From: Burkholderiales bacterium
GTDB taxonomy: Bacteria > Pseudomonadota > Gammaproteobacteria > Burkholderiales > SG8-39
Direction of reading: 5' to 3'
NCBI GenBank assembly: GCA_026417035.1
Contig: JAOAEA010000004.1
Span: 1-64,000, forward strand
Length of the DNA: 64,000 nt
How positions within the stretch are numbered: the stretch's first letter is position 1; each line of letters begins with the position of its first letter. Positions 19,795-29,303 of this stretch are shown here, piece after piece. A model generated the notes under the pieces. That model did no database searches and was not told the origin of the DNA. It worked only from the letters and a program-made list of their open reading frames with translations. The translations under genes and the position numbers were made by a program.

Positions 19795-21146
19795 CGCTTC
19801 CGTCCCCGCCACCGGGCGAGGGTGGCGAGCGGCGCGCGGTCGGTGAGCGGGATGGTGAGCGTCTGGATGCCCAGGCCCGCGAGGCCGGCGCCGAAGCTCT
19901 CCTTCAGCGCGCCGTCGATGCGCAGGAGGTAGCCGTCCACCGCGGCGATGCCCGCCACCGGCAGCAGGTTCACGACGACGCTCTGGTCGGCCTCCGCGCT
20001 CGGCGTCCACAGCACGTCCTTGCCGCGGCGGCTGCGCACCACCAGCTCGAAGGCGTCCTTCCACAGCGGGTGGCTGCCGAACCTGAACGCGACGATGTGG
20101 CTCGGCACCTGGAACTCGCGGGCGAGCCGCGCGAGCCGGACCATCTCCGCGGCGAAGTCGAGCGGCACGTCGGGGTGGCTCTCCACGACCGCGTGCACCG
20201 CCGGCGCGGCCGCGACCGCGTCCGCGTAGTAGGCGAGCAGCACGGCGACGAGCTGCAGGGTCTCGTCGGTGAGCGCGAAGAAGGGCATGCGGTCCACCAC
20301 CAGCACGCCGGCGAGGGCGCCGGCCTCGCCGCGCACCGGCGCGACGACGAGGTGCGGCGTCGGCACGCTGCGGTCGAGCGCGGCGCTCTGCACGTGGGCG
20401 AGCTCGCCGCGCTCCTCCATGTGCGCGAGCAGCGGGTCGTCGGGCGCGAGCGGCGCGGGCTCGCCGAGAGCGGCCACGCGCTCGAAGCGCCGCTCGCCGT
20501 CGCGGCTCGCGACCGCCTCGAGGGCGGCCACCTCGATCTGCGCCGTCTGCGCGAGGAAGGCGAGGAGCTCGCGCGCCCCCGGCAGCGGGCCGTCCTTCGC
20601 GACCGCGATCACCCGCCGCTCGAGCTCGCCGAGCGCGTCGCGCAGCGTCGTCGGGCGCGCGAGCAGGTCCTGCTCGAGGTGCTCGTGCGAGAGCCGGAGC
20701 AGGTAGAGCCGGTTGGTGACGCGCTCGACGCGCTCCTCGAGGTATTCGACGAGCTCGCTCTGCCGGCGCAGGCGCATGCGCCAGATGCCGCTGTACTCGC
20801 CCGCGATCATCACGAGCAGCAGCCCGCCCAGGAAGTAGAGCTTCGGCGGCGCGAACGCCGTGGTGGCCGGCGTGGACCAGTACCAGTAACCGAGCAGCAG
20901 CGCCGAGGAGGCGAGCCCCGCGACCACGCCGTAGCGCAGCGCGAGGAGGACCGGCGCGAACCACGCCCAGGGGAACTCGGCGGCGACGAAGAGCGGGTCT
21001 TCGGGCGAGAACGCGAGGCCGAGCCCGAGGACGGCGCCGGTGAGCACCAGCACCTCGACCCAGATCCACGGCCCCTCGAGCCGCGGCAGCGCGCGCGCCG
21101 CCGCGCGCCGGGCGCGCCGGACGAGCTGGCTCAGGTTCCCGGTCAC
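19791..21146 (-). CDS. pelD: c-di-GMP receptor PelD
   Basis: PelD is a 451-aa inner-membrane receptor that switches on Pel synthesis when it binds c-di-GMP. It has about four N-terminal membrane segments (residues 28-115), a coiled region (LVEYLEERVERVTNRLYLLR), a GAF domain and a degenerate GGDEF domain. The allosteric I-site is intact: RGKD at residues 374-377 and a second Arg at 409. The spacing matches the P. aeruginosa R367/D370/R402 triad exactly. The catalytic GGDEF motif is absent, as expected for a receptor. The start is GTG. Confidence 0.95.
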   Translation of the reverse strand: MTGNLSQLVRRARRAAARALPRLEGPWIWVEVLVLTGAVLGLGLAFSPEDPLFVAAEFPWAWFAPVLLALRYGVVAGLASSALLLGYWYWSTPATTAFAPPKLYFLGGLLLVMIAGEYSGIWRMRLRRQSELVEYLEERVERVTNRLYLLRLSHEHLEQDLLARPTTLRDALGELERRVIAVAKDGPLPGARELLAFLAQTAQIEVAALEAVASRDGERRFERVAALGEPAPLAPDDPLLAHMEERGELAHVQSAALDRSVPTPHLVVAPVRGEAGALAGVLVVDRMPFFALTDETLQLVAVLLAYYADAVAAAPAVHAVVESHPDVPLDFAAEMVRLARLAREFQVPSHIVAFRFGSHPLWKDAFELVVRSRRGKDVLWTPSAEADQSVVVNLLPVAGIAAVDGYLLRIDGALKESFGAGLAGLGIQTLTIPLTDRAPLATLARWRGRKR

Positions 21147-21150
21147 GCGC

Positions 21151-21669
21151 CTACTCGATTCTCGCGGAGGCGAGCAGCTCGCGGATCAGCTTCTGGCCGA
21201 CCGCGGCGAGCGCCTCGCGGCTCCACCCGCTCTTGCCACCGACCGCGCTCCACAGCACCTCGCCCGACTGCAGATCGACGATGAAGAGCGCGACGCCCAC
21301 CGCCGGCTCGCCGTCCACGCCGACCTTGTAGCGCCACTCGTCCACCGCGCCGTACACGCCGTAGCGGGCGCCCTCGGCGCGTGCCCACTTGCGCGCCTCG
21401 TCCTGGACCTTGCGCTCGGCGGGCTCGAACAGCGTCTCCGGGTTCATCGCCGCCGGGTAGCGCACGAGGTTCCCGACGCCGCGCGCGCGCAGCAGGCCGT
21501 CGGTGATCGACTCCGCGCGCAGGCCCGCCTGGGGCGTGTCGGTGTGGTTCACGATCGGCAGGAGCGCCCACTTGGCGTTCTTGTCGAGCGTGGCGGTGCC
21601 GGGGCCGCGGTCGGTGACCGTGCAGCCGGCGAGGAGCGCCGCGAGGGCGAGGGTGAGGGCGATGCGCAT
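21151..21669 (-). CDS. pelC: Pel outer-membrane lipoprotein PelC
   Basis: PelC is a 172-aa lipoprotein that forms a dodecameric ring funnelling Pel to the PelB pore. The lipobox LLAGC places the acylated Cys near residue 16. The mature part contains NHTDTPQAGLRAES and VDEWRYKVGVDGEPAVGVAL, typical of the family. A good ribosome binding site (GGAGG) precedes the ATG. It lies between pelB and pelD with very short gaps. Confidence 0.92.
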   Translation of the reverse strand: MRIALTLALAALLAGCTVTDRGPGTATLDKNAKWALLPIVNHTDTPQAGLRAESITDGLLRARGVGNLVRYPAAMNPETLFEPAERKVQDEARKWARAEGARYGVYGAVDEWRYKVGVDGEPAVGVALFIVDLQSGEVLWSAVGGKSGWSREALAAVGQKLIRELLASARIE

Positions 21670-21696
21670 GGTGGCCTCCGTTGTCGTCCTTTTCCG

Positions 21697-24600
21697 TCAA
21701 AAGAAGTACTGGTAACGCAAACCGACCTCGCGCACCGTGGTGAGCGCGCCCGCGCCGCCGTCGGAGTGGAGCGCGTAGGCCGCGAGGTAGTCCGAGCCGA
21801 GGACGCTGCCACCGGCGCCGAGGAGCGCGTTCCAGCCGGCGCCGAGCACCGACGACCAGCTCACGCCCAGGGTGGCGAAGGGCCGCACGCCGCGCGAGTA
21901 GGGCAGGTCGACGCGCCGCCGGTCCCACACGAAGAGCTGCGGCCGGTACTCGTCGCCGAAGCCCACGTTGAGGCTGGCGTAGGTGTTGTCCTCGGGGATG
22001 AAGAACGCGGCGGCGGGCACCGTCCCGTCGGGCGTCAGCGCCGCATACCGCGCACCCGGCGTGCCAGCGCCGCTGTAGGTGCGCTGCGCCGCGTAGACCC
22101 ACGCGCGCCAGTCGGGATACGCCGTGCGGATGCGGTAGCCGGCCTCGATCTCGTAGGCCGCGCCGTTCGCGAGCCACTCGCGGTTCTGCGTGTAGTAGCG
22201 CTGCACCGACACCGCGGCCGAGAGGTACTCGCGCCGTGCGAGGTTCCAGAACACCGAGGCGCGGACCTGGTCCTGTACGCCGGCGACGAGCAGCGCCGCC
22301 GTGTCGAACGCGCGCAGGTTGTAGCCAGCGGACGCCTCGCCCGAGAGCCGCGCCCCGAGCGGCCGCGCGTAGCGGATCGCCGCCGTCGGGAATCCGGCGA
22401 ACGCCGAGCGGTAGCCCACCGCGACGTCGGTCTCGCTGCGCGCGCCGACGAAAAGCGCCTCCACGCCGAAGGCGTTGTCGTGGGCCGGCACGCGCAGTGC
22501 CGAAGTGTCGCTCGAGCGCTGGCTGATCCAGGACGCGTAGGGCGCGACGCGGATGTCGCGCCGCACCCAGACGGGCGCCGCGAGGCCGGTCTGCGTGCCC
22601 GCGACCGGCTGGTATTCGAACCACCGGAAATCGACGACCGCCGCGCCCGCGCGGTCGAGCACGTCGGCGACGAGCCGCGTGTGCACCTCGTCGTCGGCGG
22701 GGTAGCGCTCCTGCGCCGCGAACCCCGCGCTCTGCGCGAGCCCGATCGCGCCGAGCGCGCGCGCCGCGTCCACCTGGTTGTAGCGGGGCAGGGCCGCGAA
22801 GTTGCCTTCGACGAGGCGCTGCAGGGTCTCGGTGTCGTTCTCCGCGAGCGCGACGCTCACCTCGGCCCAGAGCGGCTGCGCGAGCCGCCGGCCGTACTGC
22901 CTCCAGAGCCACGCCTTCGCCGCTTCGTTCTGCTCGGTCGAGATGGCCCACGCGACGACGAGCTCGCGCTCGGCCGCGTCGAGGCGCCGCGCGCCGGCGA
23001 GCGGCGCGCCGTCGCCGCGGTCCTGGCGCAGCACGCGGCGCACGGCGGCGAGGCTCGCGTCGCCCGGCGCGCGCTCGACCGCGAGCCGCGCGTACGCGAG
23101 CAGCGGCTCGCCCTTCGCGTACGCCGCGGGGTCGGCGGCTGCGCCGGCCCGCACGGCCATCCACGCGTGCCGCCGCACGCGCCACGCCTGGCCGCCGAAT
23201 CCCGCGTCCTCGAGCGCCTCGGCGTAATTGAGGAGCCAGAGGTAGTCGTCCCGCTTCGCGGCGAGCTCGCGCTGGAAGAACGCGAGCGCGCGCCGCGGCT
23301 CGCCGAGGGCGAGGTAGCCCGCCGCGGACGGCGCCCAGAGGACGCTCGCGCGCTCGGCCGCGGGGGCGAGGCGCGCGAGCTCGCGGCGCAGCTCGGGGAG
23401 GTTGCGCGTGTCGACGAGGAACCAGAGGAGCGCCGCCTGGAACTCGGCATGGCCCGGCTGCAGCGCCAGCGCGCGCCGGTAGTCCGCTGCGGCGCCGGCG
23501 TTGTCGCCGACGCGCACGCGGTAGGTGCCGCGCAGGACGAAGAAATACGGGGTGCGGGCGAGGAGCGCCTCGTCGGCGGGTGCGACGCGCGCGAGCAGCC
23601 GCTGCGCGGCGGCGACGTCGCCGCGCGCGAGGTGGATGTCGAGGGCCGCCACCAGCGCGGCCGGGTCGCGATAGCGGTCCCAGGCGGTTTCCGCGAAGCG
23701 CGCCGCTTCGCGCGGCTGGCGCGCGCGCGTGAGGGCGGTGAGCCGCGCGAGCCCGTCGCGCGTGCCCTTGCCGGCGGACTCGAGCTCGACGTAGGCGGCG
23801 ATCGCCGCCTCGTCCTCCGCGAGCTGCCACGCGAGGTCGCCGAGCAGCGTCCAGTACGCGGTGTCCCCGGGGGCGGCGCGCTCGCGCGCGCGTCCGAGCG
23901 CCTCGTAGGCCTTGCGGAAGTCGCCGGCCGCGATGTGGAGCGAAGCGAGCGTGAGCGCCTGTCGCGGGGTGAGGCCCGCGGCCGCCGCCAGGCGCTCGTA
24001 GCTGCGGATCGCCTCGTCGCGGCGGCCGGTGCGCTCGTGCAGGAAGGCGAGCGCCTCGAGGAGGTCCGCGCGCGGCCCGCGCGCGAGCTCGCCCTCGAGC
24101 CAGGCGATGCCGTCGTGCGGCCGGCCTGCGCCCTCGAACATCTCGACGAGCCGCGCGGCCTCCTCGGGCGCGAGCGGCCGACGCGCCGCCTCGCGCATCC
24201 ACACCGCGAGCAGCGCCTCGTCGTCGGCGAGCCCCGGGGCGAGCCGCAGCACCCCTTCGGCCGCGCGCGCGCTGCCGGTCCGCGCAAAGAGCCACTTCCA
24301 CTGCTCGAGCGCGAGCTCGGGCCGGCCGTCCCATTCCGCGGCCTGGGCGAGCCGCTCGCGCCAGACGATGTCGTCGGGGCGCTGCGCGACGGCGGCCGAT
24401 GCGACGCGGATCGCGTCGGCCAGGTTGCCGTTGGCGAGAAAGACCTCGAAGGCGAGCCGGTAGCTCGCCTCGTCGTAAGGCCGAATGCCGTGCGGCGCGG
24501 CCCCGCCCGGCGCATCCGCCGCGTGGGCGGCGCCGACGAGCCAGTCGAGCACGGCGGCGAGCGGGCTCGCTCGCGCCGCCGCCGGCGTCATCCGCAGCAG

Positions 24601-25455
24601 GCGGCGGGCGTACGCCTGCGCCCGTGCGCCGTCGTTCGCTGCGCGCGCGAGGCGGATCAGGGTGCGCAGCACGGCCTCGTCGTCGGCGAGCCCGCCGAGG
24701 TGCTTCTCGGCGGCGGCGAGCGCGACGGCCGCGGAACCGCTCGCTTCGAGCGCCGCGACGCCGCGCAGGAACCACTCGCGCTCGGCGTCGCGGCCCGGGG
24801 CGACGCCCTGCAGGGCGAAGTACAGCGCCGCGGCGGCGGAGTGATCGCCGATGCCGACCGCGTGGCGCGCCGCCTCCTCGAGCGCTTCCGGCGCGATGTG
24901 CTGCGCGTGCAGCGCGAGGCGCGCGTAATAGCGCCCGGCGAGGCGCGCGTCGCCGGCCGCCGCGGCTTCGCGCGCGAGGTACACGAGCTCGGGGTCGTCC
25001 CAGTCCATCGGCGCCATCGCGACGAGCCGCGCCGCGAGGTCGGCCTCGGCGGCGGCGCGCGCCCCGGAGCCCGGCGGGAGCTCGAAGGCGTGCTCGCGCG
25101 CGATGCGGTAGCGCTGCAGGGCCGCCTGCCGCTCGAGTGCCGGCGTGCGCGGCCTGCCGAGCCCGGCGAGCGTTTTCTCCGCCTGGCGCAGCTCGCCCAG
25201 CGCGAGCTCCTTTTCCACGAGGAGCAGCCGCAGCTCCTGGTCGTCGGGCTGGGTGCGCAGGAGCCCGCGCACGTAGGCTGCCGCGAGGCGGTCGCTCGAC
25301 TGCGGCTCGCGCACGCCCTCGAGCAGCGTGCGCTTGGGAAAGAGCATCGCCAGCACCGCGACGACGAGCGCGGTGATGCCGAGCAGCGCCGGCGTGGAGA
25401 CGAGGCGGCTCGCCCGGCTAGGCGCGGCAGCGTACCGTGACCGTTGCTCCGCCAT
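21697..25455 (-). CDS. pelB: Pel outer-membrane export protein PelB
   Basis: PelB is a 1252-aa protein with an N-terminal membrane helix (ALLGITALVVAVLAMLF, residues about 23-40), a long superhelix of TPR repeats (about 60-830), and a C-terminal beta-barrel that ends in the outer-membrane signature aromatic residue (LRYQYFF). The TPR part binds and guides PelA-modified polymer, and the barrel with PelC is the exit pore. The start codon lies 38 bp inside pelA, so the two are coupled. Confidence 0.95.
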   Translation of the reverse strand: MAEQRSRYAAAPSRASRLVSTPALLGITALVVAVLAMLFPKRTLLEGVREPQSSDRLAAAYVRGLLRTQPDDQELRLLLVEKELALGELRQAEKTLAGLGRPRTPALERQAALQRYRIAREHAFELPPGSGARAAAEADLAARLVAMAPMDWDDPELVYLAREAAAAGDARLAGRYYARLALHAQHIAPEALEEAARHAVGIGDHSAAAALYFALQGVAPGRDAEREWFLRGVAALEASGSAAVALAAAEKHLGGLADDEAVLRTLIRLARAANDGARAQAYARRLLRMTPAAARASPLAAVLDWLVGAAHAADAPGGAAPHGIRPYDEASYRLAFEVFLANGNLADAIRVASAAVAQRPDDIVWRERLAQAAEWDGRPELALEQWKWLFARTGSARAAEGVLRLAPGLADDEALLAVWMREAARRPLAPEEAARLVEMFEGAGRPHDGIAWLEGELARGPRADLLEALAFLHERTGRRDEAIRSYERLAAAAGLTPRQALTLASLHIAAGDFRKAYEALGRARERAAPGDTAYWTLLGDLAWQLAEDEAAIAAYVELESAGKGTRDGLARLTALTRARQPREAARFAETAWDRYRDPAALVAALDIHLARGDVAAAQRLLARVAPADEALLARTPYFFVLRGTYRVRVGDNAGAAADYRRALALQPGHAEFQAALLWFLVDTRNLPELRRELARLAPAAERASVLWAPSAAGYLALGEPRRALAFFQRELAAKRDDYLWLLNYAEALEDAGFGGQAWRVRRHAWMAVRAGAAADPAAYAKGEPLLAYARLAVERAPGDASLAAVRRVLRQDRGDGAPLAGARRLDAAERELVVAWAISTEQNEAAKAWLWRQYGRRLAQPLWAEVSVALAENDTETLQRLVEGNFAALPRYNQVDAARALGAIGLAQSAGFAAQERYPADDEVHTRLVADVLDRAGAAVVDFRWFEYQPVAGTQTGLAAPVWVRRDIRVAPYASWISQRSSDTSALRVPAHDNAFGVEALFVGARSETDVAVGYRSAFAGFPTAAIRYARPLGARLSGEASAGYNLRAFDTAALLVAGVQDQVRASVFWNLARREYLSAAVSVQRYYTQNREWLANGAAYEIEAGYRIRTAYPDWRAWVYAAQRTYSGAGTPGARYAALTPDGTVPAAAFFIPEDNTYASLNVGFGDEYRPQLFVWDRRRVDLPYSRGVRPFATLGVSWSSVLGAGWNALLGAGGSVLGSDYLAAYALHSDGGAGALTTVREVGLRYQYFF

Positions 25456-28186
25456 CGCCGGAAACCGCGAAATCCGTCAGGCCTGCCGCCGCCGGGCGCG
25501 CCGGCACGGCGCGCCCGCGCGAGCGCACCGCGCAGCGCGCGCCGTCGCGTAGCGTGAGCGAAGGCGCGACCGCGGCCACGAGCTCGAGCGTGAACCCGTC
25601 CGCGTCGCGCGCCCAAGCCGTGATGTGCCCGTTCGCCGAGGCGAGATAAGGACCCGCGGGCGGCTCGGGCGCGAGCGCGAAGCGCGCCTCGGCGCCCGCG
25701 AGGTGGATGTAGTGGTCGCCGTTCGCGCGCGCATAGCCCGCCACGCCGGCGGCGCCCGCGAGCGCCGGATAGCCGGCCGATGCGGGGACGCGCACCGTGC
25801 GCGCTTCGCCGCGCGTGCGCACCAGCCAACCCTCGGGCGTGCGCGCCACCGCCGCCCGGTTCGCGTCGAGCACGATGCGCGCGTACCGCGACGCGAACAC
25901 CGGGTTGAGCGGCTGCGCCTGCGCCCAGCGGAACACCTTCTGCAGCGCGGCGAGCGAGGCGCGCTTGGACGCGGCGTACGTGTGGAAGTAGATGTTCACC
26001 GGCTTGAGGCGCCGCGGCGACTCGGTGAGCTCGAAGGTCTCGATCACGCGCTCGAACCCGTAGAAAGGCCCGGTCCAGTTGCCGGTGTACACGTTCTCGT
26101 TCTGGTTCGGGGCGAACACCTGGTAGCTCGCGCCCTTGGGGATCCCCCGCGGCGCGACCAGGGTGAGCGAGGGCTCGGCGCGCGTGATCCAGGTGTCGCC
26201 GCCGTTCATGTTCACGAGCCCGAGCCCGTCCACGTATTCGACGACCGCGGCGCTCGGATCGGTGTCGCCGGTCCAGAGGAAGACCGCCGTCTTCTTCCCG
26301 GGCGGCGCCAGGACCCGGTCGATGTATTCGACCGAGCCCTTCACCTCGCGCTCGAGGTCGAAGCCGTAGCCCGGGAGGGCGAGCGCGTACTGGCCGGCCG
26401 CGTCCGGGTCGGCGCCCTCCACCCTGCGCCAGCGGAACGGGTGCGACCACGAGTGGCTGGCGATCTCGACGTGCGGCAGCGCGAACATGCGGCGCGCGAT
26501 CGCCTCCATCGCCGGCGCGAGCTCGCCGTACAGGCCCTTGGGCGAGACCTCGCCCTCGATCACCGACACCGTCGTCGGCACACGGAAGCGCGCGAGCACT
26601 TCCTTCAGCATCACCTCGGACGCGAGCGGCGCGCCCGGGAGCTCGGCACGGTTCGCGAAGCCGTCGCCGTCCATGTGGACGAGCAGCAGCCGGCGGCCGT
26701 TCTCGGTAGTCACGTCCGGTACCGGGAAGACGGGTAGCGCGAGCGCGCGCTTGAAGAAGGCGAACGGGTCCACGACCCAGCGCGCGCCGCGGTCGCCCGG
26801 GAGGAGCAGCACGTCGTTCGGCGAGAGCGCGTAGCCGCCCCAGCGGGCGATCGCCACCGCGTCCATCGTGCGCCCGCGCTCGTCGGCGAGCCGCAGCAGC
26901 ACGTCGGCGCCCGGCGCCGCGACGGGCTGGAACTCGCGCGTGTCGGGCTGCGCCGGGACCTCGAATCCGACCGCCGCGTCGCGCGCGAGCACGCGCACGC
27001 CGCGGCCGCCGATCGGCCCGCTCGCGACCCGCAGGCCGAAGAGCCGCGCCGCGTCGTCTGCGGATACGGGCAGGTCGCCGAGCATCGCCACCGGCACGCC
27101 TTCGGCCACGGCGCGTGCGAGCAGCGCCCCGAATTCGGCGCCGCGCGTGACGCGGTCGGCGGCGAACCAGGTGACGACGCCGGCGTAGCGCCCGGCGAGC
27201 ACGTGCGCCGGCAGCGGGTCCTCGTTCACCTCGTAGTACGCCGGCACCAGGCCGAGATGCTCGAGGGGCATCGCGGCGATGCGCAGGATCCGGTTCTCCA
27301 TCAGCGTCTCGTCGGGCTCGGCGCGGTTCCACAGCATCAGCACGCGCCGCGGCACCACCTCGACCGCGCCGACGCCGAGCATGTCGAGCGCGGGGTTCGT
27401 GACCCAGGGCACGATTCCCAGGGCACGGATGCGCTCGGCGGTCTCACGCGCGAGCACCCGTTCGCCGGGCGGCACGTAATCGATTGCCACCACCGGCAGC
27501 CGGTACTCGCTCCTCACCCGCTCGAGCTGGCCGAGCAGCCACTCCCGGTCGGCCTGCGGCACCTCGCGGTACGCGCGGTTCGCCTGGTCCCAGCCGCGGA
27601 ACAGCGACTCCGCCGCCACGGCCCAAACCTCGCGGTTGAGCTCGGGCAGCACCTCGAAGCCGCGGTTGAAGAAGAGCTTCGCCTCGGGGAAGGCGGCGCG
27701 GATCGCACGGATCGCGCGCACGAGCCCCGCTTCCTGCGCGCGGCGCGCGGCGTCGGTCTTCGCGTGGAGCTGGTAGGAGTCGAGCGTGTCGAGGAAGAAA
27801 CCACGGTAGCCGGCGGCCCACAGCGGGCGCACCACGCGCTCGACGAGCCACGCCGGCCACTCCGGCTGCGACTGGTCCACGACCACGCTCTCCCACGGCG
27901 CGTTGTCCCCGAGCCGCCAGGCCGCCGGGAGCTCGGCGAGGTAGGGCCGGGTCTTCTCGATCTCGCCGACGGAGACGTACGCGAAGAGCTCCGTGCGCGG
28001 CCCGGCCTGCGCGCGCGCGGCGGGGACGTGCGCCGGCTCCACGACCACGGCGTCGAAGGCGGCGAGCTCGTCCCAAGGCGGCTGCGCGCCGTAGAAGAAG
28101 GCGACGCTGGGTGAGGCGGCGGCGACGTGCGGGAGGGTAGCGAGGAGTGCGGCCGCCAGCGCGGAAGCGAAGGAGCGCCGGTGCAT
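25418..28186 (-). CDS. pelA: Bifunctional Pel hydrolase/deacetylase PelA
   Basis: PelA is a 922-aa periplasmic enzyme that partly deacetylates Pel and can cleave it. It has a signal peptide (residues 1-23), a TIM-barrel glycoside hydrolase domain (about 28-280, with GYRGFFLDTLDSYQL), a Rossmann-like domain, and a CE4-like deacetylase with metal residues D506 (HMDGDGF), H578 and H582 (SHSWSH). The D-x71-H-x3-H spacing equals that of P. aeruginosa PelA D528/H600/H604. A C-terminal beta-rich domain follows. It is the first gene of the operon, 68 bp after the epimerase gene. Confidence 0.95.
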   Translation of the reverse strand: MHRRSFASALAAALLATLPHVAAASPSVAFFYGAQPPWDELAAFDAVVVEPAHVPAARAQAGPRTELFAYVSVGEIEKTRPYLAELPAAWRLGDNAPWESVVVDQSQPEWPAWLVERVVRPLWAAGYRGFFLDTLDSYQLHAKTDAARRAQEAGLVRAIRAIRAAFPEAKLFFNRGFEVLPELNREVWAVAAESLFRGWDQANRAYREVPQADREWLLGQLERVRSEYRLPVVAIDYVPPGERVLARETAERIRALGIVPWVTNPALDMLGVGAVEVVPRRVLMLWNRAEPDETLMENRILRIAAMPLEHLGLVPAYYEVNEDPLPAHVLAGRYAGVVTWFAADRVTRGAEFGALLARAVAEGVPVAMLGDLPVSADDAARLFGLRVASGPIGGRGVRVLARDAAVGFEVPAQPDTREFQPVAAPGADVLLRLADERGRTMDAVAIARWGGYALSPNDVLLLPGDRGARWVVDPFAFFKRALALPVFPVPDVTTENGRRLLLVHMDGDGFANRAELPGAPLASEVMLKEVLARFRVPTTVSVIEGEVSPKGLYGELAPAMEAIARRMFALPHVEIASHSWSHPFRWRRVEGADPDAAGQYALALPGYGFDLEREVKGSVEYIDRVLAPPGKKTAVFLWTGDTDPSAAVVEYVDGLGLVNMNGGDTWITRAEPSLTLVAPRGIPKGASYQVFAPNQNENVYTGNWTGPFYGFERVIETFELTESPRRLKPVNIYFHTYAASKRASLAALQKVFRWAQAQPLNPVFASRYARIVLDANRAAVARTPEGWLVRTRGEARTVRVPASAGYPALAGAAGVAGYARANGDHYIHLAGAEARFALAPEPPAGPYLASANGHITAWARDADGFTLELVAAVAPSLTLRDGARCAVRSRGRAVPARPAAAGLTDFAVSGDGGATVTVRCRA

Positions 28187-28238
28187 GAGCGCGATTTTAC
28201 CCGGCCGCCCCGGCGCGAACGTTGAAGCTTTGCAATAT

Positions 28239-28250
28239 CGGCGATCGCCG
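28239..28250. promoter_or_regulatory. Palindrome in the epimerase-pelA gap
   Basis: CGGCGATCGCCG is a perfect 12-bp palindrome in the 68-bp gap between the epimerase stop and pelA. On the minus strand it is followed by ATATTGCAAAG. The same gap has a -10-like TAAAAT (minus strand of 28194-28199), but that is almost on the pelA start codon. A role as regulator site or weak hairpin is open. Confidence 0.3.
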
Positions 28251-28254
28251 TGAC

Positions 28255-29160
28255 TTATGCCGCGAGCAGGCGCGCGAGGCCGTGCTCGAGGTCCGTCGGC
28301 GCTTGCGCGCCGGCGATCTCCTCGATCCGCTCCGGCCTCATCGCCGAGTGGCGGATGTCGCCGGGCACCGCCGCGGCGAAACGCCGCTTCGCCGCGCGTC
28401 CCGCGGCCCGCTCGAGCGCGGCGACGAGCTCGAGCAGCGTCACGCTGCGGCCAGTGCCGACGTTCGCAATCCCGGTGGCATCGGAGCCGAGTGCGGCGAC
28501 GTTCACCCGCGCCACGTCCGCCACGAACACGAAGTCGCGCGTCTGCCCGCCGTCGCCGAAGATGGTGAGCGGGCTTCCCGCCGCGATCGCTTCGGCGAAC
28601 CGGCTGATCACGCCCGCGTACTGCGAGCGCGGATCCTGCCGCGGGCCGTAGACGTTGAAGTAACGCAGCCCGAGGGTGGAAAGCCCGTGGAGCGACGCGA
28701 AGAGCGCCGCGTACTGCTCGTCGACGAGCTTCTCCAGGCCGTAGGGCGAGATCGGCGCCGTGGGGGAGGCCTCGGTGAGCGGCAGCTCGCGCGGCGTGCC
28801 GTACACCGCGGCGCTCGAGGCATAGACGACGCGGCGTGCGCCGGCGCGCCGCGCCGCGTCGAGTACGTTCACGAAGCCGAGCACGTTCTGGGCGCAGGAG
28901 TCGGACGGGTCCTCGACCGAGGCGCGCACCGAGACCTGCGCCGCGAGGTGCAGCACGTGCGTCGCCCCGGCGATCGCGCGCGCCACCGCCGCGCGGTCGC
29001 GGATGTCGCCCTCGAGCACCGTGAGCCGTGCATCGCGCGCAGGCAGGTTGGCGCGCTTGCCGGTCGAGAAGTTGTCGAGCACGACCACTTCCGCCCCTGC
29101 GGCGAGGAGCGCCTCCACGGAATGCGAGCCGATGAAACCGGCCCCGCCGGTGACGAGCAC
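28255..29160 (-). CDS. NAD-dependent nucleotide-sugar C4-epimerase (PelX-like position)
   Basis: This 301-aa extended SDR of the GalE / UDP-GlcNAc 4-epimerase family has the dinucleotide motif VTGGAGFIGSH, SSAAVYG, the catalytic SPYGLEK (Y-x3-K) and YFNVYGPRQDP. It likely makes UDP-GalNAc from UDP-GlcNAc for Pel, as PelX does in Pseudomonas protegens. The role is inferred from position directly upstream of pelA. I chose the GTG at 29160. The 43 upstream codons back to the ATG at 29289 lose GC3 bias and contain a terminator-like hairpin with a T tract, and VLVTGGAGF is the normal family N-terminus. Confidence 0.8.
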   Translation of the reverse strand: MLVTGGAGFIGSHSVEALLAAGAEVVVLDNFSTGKRANLPARDARLTVLEGDIRDRAAVARAIAGATHVLHLAAQVSVRASVEDPSDSCAQNVLGFVNVLDAARRAGARRVVYASSAAVYGTPRELPLTEASPTAPISPYGLEKLVDEQYAALFASLHGLSTLGLRYFNVYGPRQDPRSQYAGVISRFAEAIAAGSPLTIFGDGGQTRDFVFVADVARVNVAALGSDATGIANVGTGRSVTLLELVAALERAAGRAAKRRFAAAVPGDIRHSAMRPERIEEIAGAQAPTDLEHGLARLLAA

Positions 29161-29175
29161 TCGCGGAGGGTGTCG

Positions 29176-29206
29176 AAAAAGGGGGACGGGTCGCCCTTGA
29201 GCCCCT
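29176..29206 (-). terminator. Probable intrinsic terminator after glpK
   Basis: On the minus strand AGGGG-ctcaa-GGG-cga-CCC-gt-CCCCCT can fold into a bulged hairpin and is followed directly by TTTTTC. It lies 98 bp past the glpK stop and just before the epimerase start. That fits a glpK terminator and argues against extending the epimerase upstream. Confidence 0.5.
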
Positions 29207-29303
29207 GGTTCAGAGGCTGCTGCAAAACGCGTCCCTCCGACCGCGCCGGTGGGGGTCGCCGCCGGCGAGTGCCGGGAAGCGTTCTGCATCAGCCTGCTCA
29301 CGC

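Noticed and set aside
21040-25440. 1466-aa plus-strand ORF opposite pelB/pelC
   Set aside because: Antisense shadow of pelC and pelB; no recognisable motif.
29161-29289. 43-residue N-terminal extension of the epimerase from the ATG at 29289
   Set aside because: Codons from about CGT-TTT onward lose the GC3 bias and overlap a hairpin with a T tract; the GTG at 29160 gives the normal family N-terminus.
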